NCBI GenBank assembly: GCA_023014335.1
Contig: JAECYW010000006.1
Span: 1,860,001 to 1,924,000 of the forward strand
DNA from: Galerina marginata
Taxonomy: Eukaryota > Basidiomycota > Agaricomycetes > Agaricales > Galerinaceae
Reading direction: 5' to 3'
Length of the DNA: 64,000 bases
Positions 25,101-36,089 of the stretch are shown one piece after another (the first letter of the stretch is position 1; each line of letters starts with the position of its first letter). The notes beneath the pieces are model-generated. The model was not told the DNA's origin and did not search any database. It saw only the letters and a program-made list of their open reading frames with translations. A program made the translations under genes and the position numbers.

Positions 25101-26372
25101 TGTCCTCTGCCCATGCTGGCCGCGACATCTCGGGAGCTTCGTTCACCCACCCCTCCACTGTTAGCACTGTTTCCAAGGAACAAGAAGTTGCCCATGCTCA
25201 CGTTCCACTGGCAAACGCCGTTCTTTCTCATCCGGTAACATTCCAACCTCAACAAGGTCCAGCGTCGCAAATTTTGTCTCATATCCAAGTTCATCCTGCT
25301 TTCCATCGTCGACACATCCTTTCTGTCAAACAGTTTTCTCAACGAGACATGTACGATCTCTTTGCCATTGCCAACGAAATGCGTCTCCAGGTTGAGCGGA
25401 ACGGAAGTCTGGATATTTTGAAGGGGAAAGTGCTCTGCACCGTGTTCTACGAGCCTTCGACTCGTACTAGTTCGTCTTTTGATGCAGCGATGAAACGCTG
25501 CGGTGGACAGGTGGTGCAGGTGACTGCCGATACCTCTTCCGTCGTGAAAGGGGAAACTTTGCCTGATACCATTCGGACTTTGGCTTGTTATGGGGACGCC
25601 ATTGTGATCAGGCATCCGGAAGTTGGTAGTGCCCAGGAAGCTGCCAAGTATTCGCCCGTTCCTATCATCAATGCTGGCGATGGTATTGGCGAGCACCCTA
25701 CCCAGGTATGAACTCTGATCAATTCTATTTACTTCTAGAAACATACTGACGACGATTGAAGGCCCTCTTGGACATCTATACAATCCGTTCTGAGCTGGGT
25801 ACAGTCAATGGAAGATCCATCACCCTTCTTGGTGACCTCAAGAATGGAAGAACAGTTCACAGTCTTGTCACTTTGCTTTGCCTGTATTCAGTTCGCCTGA
25901 ATTTCGTCGCTCCTCATGCTCTCTCTATGCCATCCAATGTTGTCTCGGCTGCAAGAAAGGCGGGAATTTCAGTCACCATCTGCGAGTCGTTAGACGAAGT
26001 CCTCGCGGATACCGATGTTCTATACGTTACAAGGGTGCAAAAGGAAAGATTCGCGAACGAGGCCGATTGGCTCCAAGTCAAGGATGCCTATCGGGTAGAT
26101 CACGCTGTCCTGTCCAGGGCAAAAGAGGACATGATCGTCATGCACCCGCTGCCACGAGTCAACGGTTCGTCATATGTTCCTGACTTCATATCTAGTTCTG
26201 ACGTCCTTGAATTCAGAAATCGATCCTGAGGTTGACTATGACTCCCGTCGAGCTGTGTACTTCCGTCAAATGAGATATGGACTTTTTGTGAGTGGACCTG
26301 CCGTCGCACACTGCGTTTGTCTGAGTATTTTTGCAGGTTCGCATGGCCATACTTGCATCTGTCATGGCTTAG
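19167..26372 (+). CDS. URA2: Carbamoyl-phosphate synthase / aspartate carbamoyltransferase, multifunctional
   Basis: Ten exons (19167-19407, 19464-21334, 21398-21586, 21651-21983, 22049-22227, 22280-23810, 23861-25705, 25762-26164, 26217-26287, 26337-26372) encode 2232 residues. Order: glutamine amidotransferase with nucleophile Cys344 (FGICLGHQ) and His428 (QFHPES); two CPSase ATP-grasp halves (about 470-1520); a dihydroorotase-like region (about 1540-1890); and ATCase with STRT (about 1980) and HPTQ (about 2062). It catalyses the first two steps of UMP synthesis. The DHOase-like region has lost the metal-binding His-x-His ([10 protein letters not shown]), as in yeast URA2, so a separate dihydroorotase is expected. 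In the yeast and animal proteins UTP inhibits the CPSase part. The first intron is GC-AG (CAG|GCAAGT); no GT donor keeps the frame. The gene looks intact. Confidence 0.97.
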
Positions 26373-26668
26373 GATATCTTGACACTGGACCATTTACCAC
26401 ACCTTGCTTCTGCAGCATCCCATTGTTAACACTGCATTAAAAGTACACACCAATGAACTATCAATACATCATGATCATTGTCTTTATTACATCCACAAGT
26501 TTATTAGACCCACAAAATCTACATTAGAATCTGAATACTCAGTGTATCTGACATACCTGTAAAGAATCTCGTATTTTAAAGGAATTAATCATCAATTGAG
26601 TTTCAAGCGAGAGTGTATCTCGTCAAACCTTGATGTTAATAGACAAAGAATTTCTGAGGCCGGTTGGC
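26373..26668. other. Convergent 3' ends of URA2 and the NTPase-nuclease gene
   Basis: About 300 bp, AT-rich, between two convergent stop codons. It holds only the two 3' UTRs. Confidence 0.5.
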
Positions 26669-29535
26669 CTACTTGGCCCAACGACACCAGTGGTTCCTGT
26701 CAGCCGTAGTACCTGGGTTCATTGCCCTTCTAAGGTTTTCCTGTTTCGGCGTCTCTGCTTTGTAAATGTCGGTCCAGCCATACGATGCTTGCAGGATAGC
26801 TTCCCAAACATCAGCCTTCTGCGGGTCAATCGGGTTTAGATGGTCAGGGGAAAGACCTGCGATCCAAATATCGTATTTGACTGCCCCGTAGTCGATCGAT
26901 GGTTCATGTCTCGTCACATGAAGACTGGGTCGGTCTGCTGCAAGGGCGAATAAGATCCTGATGACGGGCACAGGGGCATCTCCAGTCTTCAAGATGTTAA
27001 GGTTGTAGGGGTCCATAGATTCGAACTTGTCGGGCTTCGGTATGTCAGTAAAACTAGCATCGTTCTTGACCTGCCACAGGAGAAGTCCAAGGTTGTCAAT
27101 GGCGATGTTTGTCCCGGCTTTCAGAAAGACGTTGAGCCCATCGATGTCACCCAGACGGCTGGTGCAGAGTACCGCAGCCCCTCTTGTGACTAGAAGCAAA
27201 ACATTTTGCTTATCAATGCAACTGAAGCTGTGCAGTTTCACAAAATGATTGAAGTGCATAAAGGCGTCAGGGAAGTCCTGATGAAGTAATTCCAAAGCAG
27301 AGGCCGCTGGTATGTGAGGGCAGTTTTTGAACAGGTGTCCATACATGAAGGATGCAAAGCCAAAGAATCGTCGACCAGACCGCGGGTGCCCGAGCTCATT
27401 TGGAGGGCCAACCGCCAGATCACGCGCCAGAGTTAATAACAACAGTACAAGAAACTCTCCGCGATCGCCTTTGTGTACTGAGAAGCCCTCCAGTATAGAT
27501 TTGAATGTCGACAGCGGATCAAACCTGCCTCGTGCCATGACAGCGTATGCAGCTTCAGAGAGAAGTGGCTCGGAAGGCGCCAGCGACGTCATGCTCTGGA
27601 AGTTCGCCTCGATCTTCGCACAAACTCGGAGATGGCCTTCTACCTGCTTTTTCTCTGCATGGGAAATACAATCGGCAGACACGAATTCGATAGGGAAACG
27701 ATGAGATAGGCAGGCAAAGCTCTGATCTAGATCCAGGCTTTTGTTCTTCGAGGTCTTAAGGAGCTTCTGGATAGCAAACTCGACAATACCATCTTTAACG
27801 CTTTCATCTCCAGCGTCGTAGAACGACCCGAACCTTTAGGCGCACAGCTGTTAGAATACCAAACGTCACAGAAAATCTGCTTACAGTGGGCGACCCAGAC
27901 AACTGATATGTCGGTCTTGGGTAACATTTTCTAAATTCCAGCTTCCATCTAGAGAGACTCGTCTTGCCGATGCTAGCTTGTCGAAACCAAAATCCGTGTA
28001 CGGTTCGATTGACTTGAATACTTTCCAGTGAATCCGTGATGAGGGATCGTTGTGCAACGGTGCTGTAGATTGACAGAACTCTCCCGTACACGTTGTGGAC
28101 AGAAATAGAGAAAAAACAGGAAAGTGAACTAGACTTCGAAGGACATCTGGTATGACAGTGAGATTTGACCATGTCGGCTGGCCTATTTCGTCGCGGTTCA
28201 TTAAGGTCTGGGCTTCGTCGAAAACCAGAATGAGAAGGGGATAGTTGTCGCTTGTCGACTCTGACGTTGGTTCCTTGACTCTGAACTTCAAAGATTGGGT
28301 AAGGCTACTGCATGCACCCACGGTGGGGGAACTATATTCTTGGCCATTTCGGTGCGAAACACGCATTTTCAAAGACTAATGACTTTTTTAGCCGCCATTT
28401 ATATTCCAGGGAAAGAAAACATACACCGCCCTTCATAAGTTCATCTGCTATGGTAACCACCGACAGATAAAATGTGGTCCTAAAATAGTTGTGCTCTTGC
28501 ATTGTCTGACCCGCTGTCATACAGGTTCGAAATTGGGAGGCGAGATTCTCAATTGACAACTCGGGATCGAAGTGCGCTAAAACCTCGTTAGTGTGCAGGA
28601 ATAAAGCCTCAATAAAACAAGAAACTCGTTGGCGTGCTTCTTCCTTTGTGCCTATCCTGGTTAAGAAGTTTCGAACCTCATGGTCAGCAGCAGGATATCC
28701 TATAATAAAAAGGCGCGGGTTTGATTTGTCAAGTCTAAACAAACGATCTAACATAAAAAAGAGATACCAATAGATGTTGCATCCCGGAGGTTGATTGGTA
28801 TGGAAAGGTGCGATTTCCCCAATTCGTCTACAGTTCTTGATTTTCCCATTCCAGACGATTGAATTATGGCACAACCTCGTGCATAAATGCCCCCATTAAC
28901 CGAATTGTGGTGATTCTGGATGTGCATCGACAACGCATCCGCCGCTTCCCCAGTGTGGATACGGTTCCAAGATATCTCGGTGGCTAAACGGCCCAATCAA
29001 TAAAGATATGGATAGAATTTCCATAGGACTATGTACCTTTTTCTTGTTCAGGCGGCAAAGTCATATTGAGTTTTGCTGTGGGCATGATTAAATATGTTCT
29101 GATTCAGATGATCAGACAATAAGGAATGTACGCACGGTGCTCAACCAAACTTGCCCAATTTTTCTCTTCCAAACCTTTCCGCACGCCCGCCTCCCATTGT
29201 TCTAGCTCTTCGTTGTTGAAACTCGCTAGAGTTTCTTCGGCTTTTCCATACTGCAGACATGGAAGAAAACTGTGTCGCAAACTGGTGTGTTCCAATTGCG
29301 CCGTGAGATGCACCAAAACCAGGGTAAATAGCACATCATTCAAGTTCGACGACTTGTATAGTCGGTGAAAGACCGAGTCCGCCTGGGCGTTCATTTGATT
29401 GTTCAGATCGGCCATTTCCTTATCTGGCAGAGCCATTTTAATGCGTTTACTTGGAAAGGTGGCAGTAAATGAAGCAGGGCGTTTGGAACTCGAGGAGGAA
29501 GCCATGGGCTGGTCCACATCCATCTGGTCCACCAT
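26669..29535 (-). CDS. Crinkler-like P-loop NTPase with REase-like C-terminal region
   Basis: Six exons (29535-29136, 29075-29037, 28983-28768, 28699-28425, 28375-27895 corrected to 27885 at the donor, 27833-26669) keep one frame of 861 residues. Residues 1-145: Ser-rich start with a basic KRIK patch, then helices. Residues 147-230: Walker A-like IIQSSGMGKSRTVDEL (Lys194). Residues 355-370: Walker B-like LLILVFDEAQTL (Asp363, Glu364). Residues 590-735: GDRGE (Glu600), GDIDG (Asp705) and LLWQVKN (Gln728, Lys730). These fit the E...D...QxK layout of restriction-endonuclease-fold nucleases. The arrangement resembles the NTPase-REase pairing of Crinkler-type proteins expanded in Agaricomycetes. 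Family assignment is from motif memory. No signal peptide is seen. Whether it acts in genome conflict, self/non-self responses or as an effector cannot be told. It converges with URA2. Confidence 0.6.
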
Positions 29536-30640
29536 TGAGCGGGGCGAGACAAACACAAGATGGTGGCTGTGCTGAGTCAGACGGACCGCCAGCCTCCGCC
29601 AACTCGCGATTCCCACTTTATGATGGGGGGGGGGGGGTCTAACTATAGCCTGTACCCTTTCACATAACCCTGGTCCCTGATCAGCCTGAAAAAATTCAAA
29701 TGTGCTCTTGAACTAACTAAAGAAAAATCTAAATAGCCCTCGTACCATGTGCACTGAATGTAATTTAGGAAATGAATTGTTTCAATAGCTTCATTGCCAG
29801 TAGCTCTGGTCAGTAAATTGGCTTTTCAAGGATGAATATGCCACTTCCCTCCACATAACTTAGGAGAATAGGAACTAACAGATAATGAAGCACATTGGCC
29901 GATTAAAATTTATAAATCTCGCAAAATTTCATCTAACAACAGGTGTAAAAGATCTTTTTCTAGGCTTGGGACCCACTGATCCTGGACTACTTTGGTGATT
30001 AAATATTGAAACAAGCATATTCTAAGAGTAAATAACAGGGCATAATATCTTACATTGAAATTCCATCTCTCAGGTGCGGCTATTTAGCACAAGCGCGCAT
30101 AGATGAGTTTTCCGCGGTGCCTCTGTCAATGGGCACCCGAATATCGCGCCGCAGGCGGGGGGAAAATTCCATCTTTTTAGTGCATTCTATCTCGTTACCT
30201 ACGAGGTTCAAACTAAAAAGATTCTGAGATTTTACATTCAATCCGCGAGCGAGTATATTATTTTCTTCCTCCCCCTTCTCTTCCTGCGATGAGTGAATTA
30301 ATGAATGAATTCTTTTCCTTGAGGCCACAACTATAGTTAGACCGCCACTTTATGCAAGAGGTCGGTTCAACGACACTGAATCAGCAAATTAGCCCATGTG
30401 AGTGCTTATGATGATCTCAAAGTGTATAACTAATTTCCATGTATGTTATGTATATTCAGTATATTCACCAAAATACATTCGTAACCGTGCGTAGTTTATG
30501 CAAGTGTAGATCGAGGAATAAGAAGTCCATGAGTTCCCAAAAAGAGTCCCAGTAAATGGTATAGAAAGTCGAATGTAGGGTGTCAAAGCATGGCGTGATA
30601 GTACAATTACAAAGTCAAAGCAAGGGATAGCAGGATACGA
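29536..30640. other. AT-rich spacer with a 13-G run
   Basis: About 1.1 kb with no recognisable gene. A run of 13 G lies at 29625-29637, just upstream of the NTPase gene start. The minus frame at 30080-30328 (about 80 codons, Lys/Glu-rich) shows no known signature. Confidence 0.45.
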
Positions 30641-33455
30641 TCATGGAACAAACTCCGTCCTCGATGGCGAAGCCTGAGGTACAGGTGCCCAAGAGTGTTC
30701 CCACGGAAGCACACCCGCTGCAGCCTGATGCGCAAGGTAGGATGACGAATGCGACGCCGCCGTTGCAGCCTTATCATGCCCCGGCTGCCCCTTATTCCCA
30801 AGCAACGACAGCATCGCGTCGTCCGGGCCCATCATGAAGCCTACCCGCTCTGTCTCCTCGTCATCCGCGACGATCGCCCCAGTTCGCCTGTCCAAGCGGA
30901 ACTTCAGCCCGTCGAGCTTCTTCTCCAGAGACAGTTCGTCGTCGTACGGGAGGAGCAGCTCACCGAATCCGGAACGCGACGTGAGGGCGACGGTCGCTGC
31001 GATGGTGCCCGGCGGTGTGGCGAGCAGGAGCTTCTTTCGTTGGCGCCGGTTGAGGACGCCGACAACCATGCCAATGATCCCTGTTAGGATCAGGGCGACG
31101 GAGAGCAGATGGGCAGGTAGTGGGCTGTAAGGAGGTGATGTTAGATTTAGGAGCTAGTGTACAATCAAGAAGTAACGTACTCCACCACGAGCCGAGGGAC
31201 GAGGGATACCACGTTGCCAGTAAGAGTTGTGTTTTGGTCGACGAAGTATACAGACTTTGCTATGGTAGACAGATGGCGTGTCTAGACAAACAATATGGAT
31301 TTCAGCACAAATCTTGAGCTTGGAAAAGCAAAGTAGCCCACATATAATGTGCTCGTAAGATCCAAGAATCCATTCGGGAGATCAAATATCGAGTCCGGTC
31401 CATTCGGTTTTTGTTGTGCCGCTCGGAACACAGCGCCGGGAAGAATCGATCCGGTTGCAACAGCACGGGCTTTGATGAATGGATTGGTGCTGTTATCGAA
31501 AATAACGCTGCATAGACCATGCTTTAGTTCTAGTCAAGAACGGCGAGTCAAGATTCGATTGCTTACCCATTGAACACTTGGGCTGTTGATAGCCCACCGA
31601 CACCTGTAACGTTATTGTCTTGGTTGAAAACGGCGACTTTCGTCACGTTTATCAAGTTGCCATCGTTTAGGTTTGCAGTTGCCTTCACTGTAAAGGCGTT
31701 TATGACCGGGTTACAAAACACGGTCTTCACCTCTTGTGTTTGGTCCGAGGTACGAGTGTGAAAATACCTTCAATGTTAGGTTAGTTGTGTAGCAACTCGG
31801 AAGTGACAGGCATGCACGAACCAAAACATAACAGGCTGAAACTGCACGTCCAACGATGATGCGTTGCCCGGGCAGTTGACATTATCGACTCCATATTGCT
31901 GGGTTGCCACCTGGAAATAGCAGAGTAAATAAGAGAGAATTAATGTCATTACTGAAACCTACACCCGGGTCGAACGACAAGGAATGTACACAGCCATCAA
32001 TCGACTTTGAGGACAAAACTAGGCTTGTATTTGTGCCTCCGTTGGGGGTGAGTGTGGGTTTTTCTGACGGGTTCGAACAGTTCACGGTGGTCTGTATTCC
32101 AGCCGTGTAAACACTTAAGGTGCCATTGAGGAAGGGATGGGCAGGAAACTAGACACAGAGTTAGTAACTCAACAGCGAGAAGCTAAGAATAACCATACGT
32201 CGGTCTCCGCAGTCGCCCAACCGCCTTGGACGAATGGGGGATCGGGCAGGTTGTACAGAACGGATGCGTCAACGTATCCAGCTGCAGCCACGAAGACGTT
32301 CAAATCCGAAACGTCTGGCCCCAGTCCTATACTCTTGAGGCTCGTCACTGTTTGGACTAGGATGGATAGAAGTGAGGCGAGGCTACATAGTTAATGACAG
32401 CGCGAACTTACCGTCTGTTTGGGGTGCTTGTCGAATTTGGAAGATAGAGCCAGCTGTTAACGAAATGCGTTTAGTGCGAGCCACGAAAGGAGGGTGCATG
32501 TGATGTGCATACAAAGCGGTTGAAACGCGTACGTCAAGGCGGCGGTGAGTGACGACCAAAATACAATTCGGTGCTTGTAGTTCATTGCGCGAAACAATGT
32601 CAAGAACGGCCTGGGTGAATATAATATAAGTATCGACAGACACCTAACTTGGAAGAATAATTATACCCTAATGCAATCTGTTGATTGACAGTGTTAGGGT
32701 ATACCCAGGAAAATGTAAGGATAAACACGACGCACGTAATCCAGGAGCAAACTCTCTTCAGCTCTCGCGTTTCCTTTCTGTAGGACGACGTATGGCTATG
32801 GAGAGGTGGAAGGATAAGACAGGAATAGTCGTGTGATTATTGAAGAACCATACCTGGTACCATCTGACGTTCCAATCCAGCTCTCTCCATGCAAGTGCAG
32901 CTGGGATTATAAGACTGCAAACGATGTTGGAAGGCGACAATGATAGGAACTACGGCAAATACTCACAGTGTAGGAATGAACGACTGCAATGAAGAAAGTT
33001 TAACCAAGCCATTTAGAAGGAAGAAATAACACATACCGCAAGAAATTGCCCCGATACGTTCCCAAAGATATTAAACACATTGCTCTGAGGAACTTTGAAG
33101 CCTGCCCGTCGATTAGCACACCAGCCGGCAACTTGTAGTCTGCACGACCTACCGTTGTTCAGGTTGGATATGAAGATAGCAACTTCCAACGCCAGCCCCA
33201 GAATCAACATGATCAGTGGTGTCGCCACCACCACTGGGAGGGTCAAGATGAGAGGTTCCTGTGATGAACAGACGGCGCTTAATGGTCATTCGCAGAGCGC
33301 ACAGGGGTACGTACGAAGCGTTTCGGCAGCTTGCCTTCCGAGCCTGGTGACGGAATCATATGCGTGGATTGTCTGAACCTCGCTGAGCCGATGGTGCTTC
33401 CGCTAAGGCGCTCGTCTGACTGGAAGGTCTCGTCCGACAGAGCCATCTTGCTCAT
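30641..33455 (-). CDS. Multispan membrane protein, DUF3433-like
   Basis: A highly split gene of about 16 exons and 685 residues. The cytosolic N-terminus (MSKMALSDETFQSDERLSG) leads to TM1 (LPVVVATPLIMLILGLAL), a second hydrophobic stretch (FIPTLLIIPAALAW), and PYVVLQKGNARAEESLLLDY, a segment typical of DUF3433-type fungal membrane proteins. A third span follows (HRIVFWSSLTAALTYAF). Next is a large, probably extracellular region of about 350 residues with several N-x-T/S sites and paired cysteines. A last TM (LLSVALILTGIIGMVVGVL) precedes a cytosolic tail of about 130 residues with conserved-looking GFGELLLPYDDELSLEKKL. An 11-nt microexon (ATTGCATTAGG, around 32676) is needed to keep frame. 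The function is unknown; a surface protein is inferred from topology. Confidence 0.68.
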
Positions 33456-33932
33456 CTTGGGGGACGGGGGTGGCGGGGAGATGGCCGTTATGGTTCAAGA
33501 ATGAAGGATTAGTCGAGAAGCAGAGCGGCTGCGCTGAGCCTGATGGAAAGAGGTATTTGAACGACATGCCTGATCGCTTCCACGGAATCGAGGCCGTGGA
33601 AGACATCAACGTTGCAACCCACAACTCACTATTAGCACACACACACACAGCCACACGGCACAGACTGGCACAGGGCCCTCTTTTGGTCATATTTTTGGCT
33701 TATTTGCTCAAGTGTTATTGTTCACAGCACGGCTTACAGCAGGTCCACAGCCCCGGAGGGTCAAGCAATGAATACAACAGTGGAAGGTCCAAGAATATGT
33801 GTACAAAAAAAGCGCATGTTTCAAGTTTACCGCCTCTCTGTCGGCGGACTGACATCACTGGCACCCATGAGCGCCTTGGGTAGAAATTGGACGTCGAAGA
33901 AACCGAAATAACCTCAGTGTATCACGGTGATC
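33456..33932. other. Spacer between membrane-protein and Gfd2-like genes
   Basis: About 480 bp: promoter of the membrane-protein gene and 3' flank of the Gfd2-like gene. A short CA repeat (ACACACACAC, around 33640) is the only notable element. Confidence 0.4.
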
Positions 33933-35910
33933 CTAATCGGAATCCGAGGCGGATTCATTATCAGATTCATTGAAGTTATAATGGTCTTGATTCGCTGACG
34001 CTGGCTGTGCGTTATGAGGTTGAGCGACAACATCATTAGGGTCTTGCTCGTCATCTGAATCCACGACCAGCGGTGCAGAATTAGACGGCCCTGCGCCTGG
34101 TGTTGCGTGCATGCCTTGACCTCCACCTTCTGCACGTAACTTTTGTTGTTCGCCGACGACCTTCCTTTGCTCGTCGATGGGAGGTCCTGAAACCATCGAC
34201 TTCCAGATATCTATCATGAGGCTGGAAGGACAAAAAAGAGGGGGATGGTCGATGAAGAACTATGCTGAAGAAATATCAAAGATCATACCCTGCTTCATTT
34301 CCGGCACACATGCCATCCACATTTGTCAGACCGAGGTTCTGGGCAATGTCGACGACGTCTTTGATTTGGTCATTACCTGTTAGCTTTTGGTATAGTTGTT
34401 GTATGTCGAGGACGAAAACAGGAGGGTATCGGCGACGTGCTTGTACGGCAGGTGGAGAAGGTGTGCGTCTGTCCCGATAATTTTTGCCACGGTTTGATTG
34501 CATGGACGGCGATGCAGGGTATGGATTTTGGTATGTGTTATTACGACCGTCCATACGAGGAGACCTAGACCTGGACCGCTTCATACCGTTGCGATCGAGA
34601 TCTGGGCTGCCATATGGGAGTGTAACATTGTCTGATGATCTACCCCTTCCATAGATATATTGGTTCGATGAATGTCTGTTTGGACTTTGGGTAGGGCTTT
34701 GTCTCTGCATACAAACTTAGAGACTTTATTTAATGGGATAATATGCGCAGACGCACCTCATAACGTTCAGGCATGATCAGGTCTTTCAGACCCAAACACC
34801 ACGGCTCGGTATTCACACCCATTTTTTGGAGAAAATTCTTGGTCAGTTGCCCGTTATAAACTAACAGGATCATAGGATTCTCGGTTGATTGTTGGTATTC
34901 CCTAAAGATATCTTGAATATGAGCAGGGATAGCAGTAGCAGGCACCTTTTCTGAGTTTCCGTGACTGAAAGGCTTGATATGTTGAGGTAGTCAGCGACAA
35001 GTGCCGAGCAAGTGGTAAAAACAGTTCATTTTGTACCTTCTTTGGCCTTCCACCACCCATCACAGAGTTACCTATATGTATGATATGCTTCGCAGACGTA
35101 TAATCTGCCTGCAACGAAGGAATGAGAGCGTCACAGTATCCGACGTCAAGCACGACAGGGTCCTTCAGCCTTTCCTCGGATGAACGGTGATCAACTCCCT
35201 TGGTATTAAAGACAAAAGCGCTAATACGGAGATGTGGTGCCCATAATGTGTTATCCACTCCAAATTTCGAGGCATCAATCGCGTGGTTGAAAATGCGGTA
35301 AATGACCCTGGAAGGCGCTTATTAATTTTGAGATCGCGAAAACTAGAATAGAGCCATACCTCCCATGCTCAAAGGCGCCACGATAAAGGTCTTCACCTTC
35401 GGGAGGGTATCCCTTGTTTGCCTGACTGGTATCCTTGGCTGGCTTATTTTGCTTGGCTTTAGGCCTCAGCGAAGATAGTTTGTCGCCCAATTCTTTGGTT
35501 GTGTGGAAGTAAATTGGCGAAAGAGATTCAAAGTCATGTGCGAAGAAGAATTTGGTTTGAGAGCGACCAGGCCTTAATGAGGACCCGAACGCCTTTGTTT
35601 GTTCGTCAGTCAAGAGAAGGTGGGACGATCCATGTTTTTTGATGCCTATAGACGGTATAAATGTGCATGCATCAAGAGCCATCGAGGGGGGATTTACCCA
35701 AGATAACTTCAACGGGACCGTCGGGGTTTCCGTTCGATCGTAGAGGGGATGAAGGTCCTGCAATTATGCTGCAAAGCTCTTTCTCATCGTAGGAGGTTGA
35801 ATAGCTACTGTGAAAAGGACGATTAAATATCGGAAGATAGACTAAAAAACAGCTTACCATTCGATTTGTGGTTGGAAACCCCCGAACTGATAATATATGA
35901 GACGGGGCAT
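33933..35910 (-). CDS. Gfd2/YDR514C-like protein with RNase H-type fold
   Basis: About seven exons with start at 35910 (MPRLIYYQFGGF) and stop at 33933. Middle part: DPVVLDVGYCDALIPSL then AKHIIHIGNSVMGGGRPKK, which fits the first acidic motif and following strand of the RNase H-like domain in Gfd2/YDR514C-type proteins. MILLVYNGQLTKNFLQKMG follows, as in DEDD-type exonuclease folds. After an Arg/Ser-rich insert of about 90 residues (RSRSPR), the last motif appears: VFVLDIQQLYQKL then MCAGNEAGLMIDIWKSM, where DEDD relatives read AGND. The C-terminus is an acidic, disordered tail (NESDNESASDSD). In yeast, Gfd2 is linked genetically to mRNA export; a role here is inference. Exonuclease activity is doubtful because acidic positions are altered. 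The start is 179 bp from the divergent TAF11 start. Confidence 0.62.
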
Positions 35911-36089
35911 CCTGTATTGTTAACCTCGAAGTTCGAAGTGGGTGCGTGGACAAAGTTCAAAGTTCAAAGGACGATTGATTCCGTCCGTGATCTTCGGCCC
36001 GAAGATCCGACTATATGTTTGCTCTTGTTAGTATTAGGGTCTTCGTCGAAGTGTTGACCGTTCCACTCGACCCTTTCAACCTCCCAACG
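35911..36089. promoter_or_regulatory. Bidirectional promoter, Gfd2-like / TAF11
   Basis: The ATGs of two divergent genes are only 179 bp apart (35910 on -, 36090 on +). Core promoters of both must overlap or abut here. No TATA box is evident. Confidence 0.55.

Noticed and set aside
24917..25783. 288-codon minus-strand frame inside URA2
   Set aside because: Antisense to the DHOase-like/ATCase part of URA2; no independent signature.
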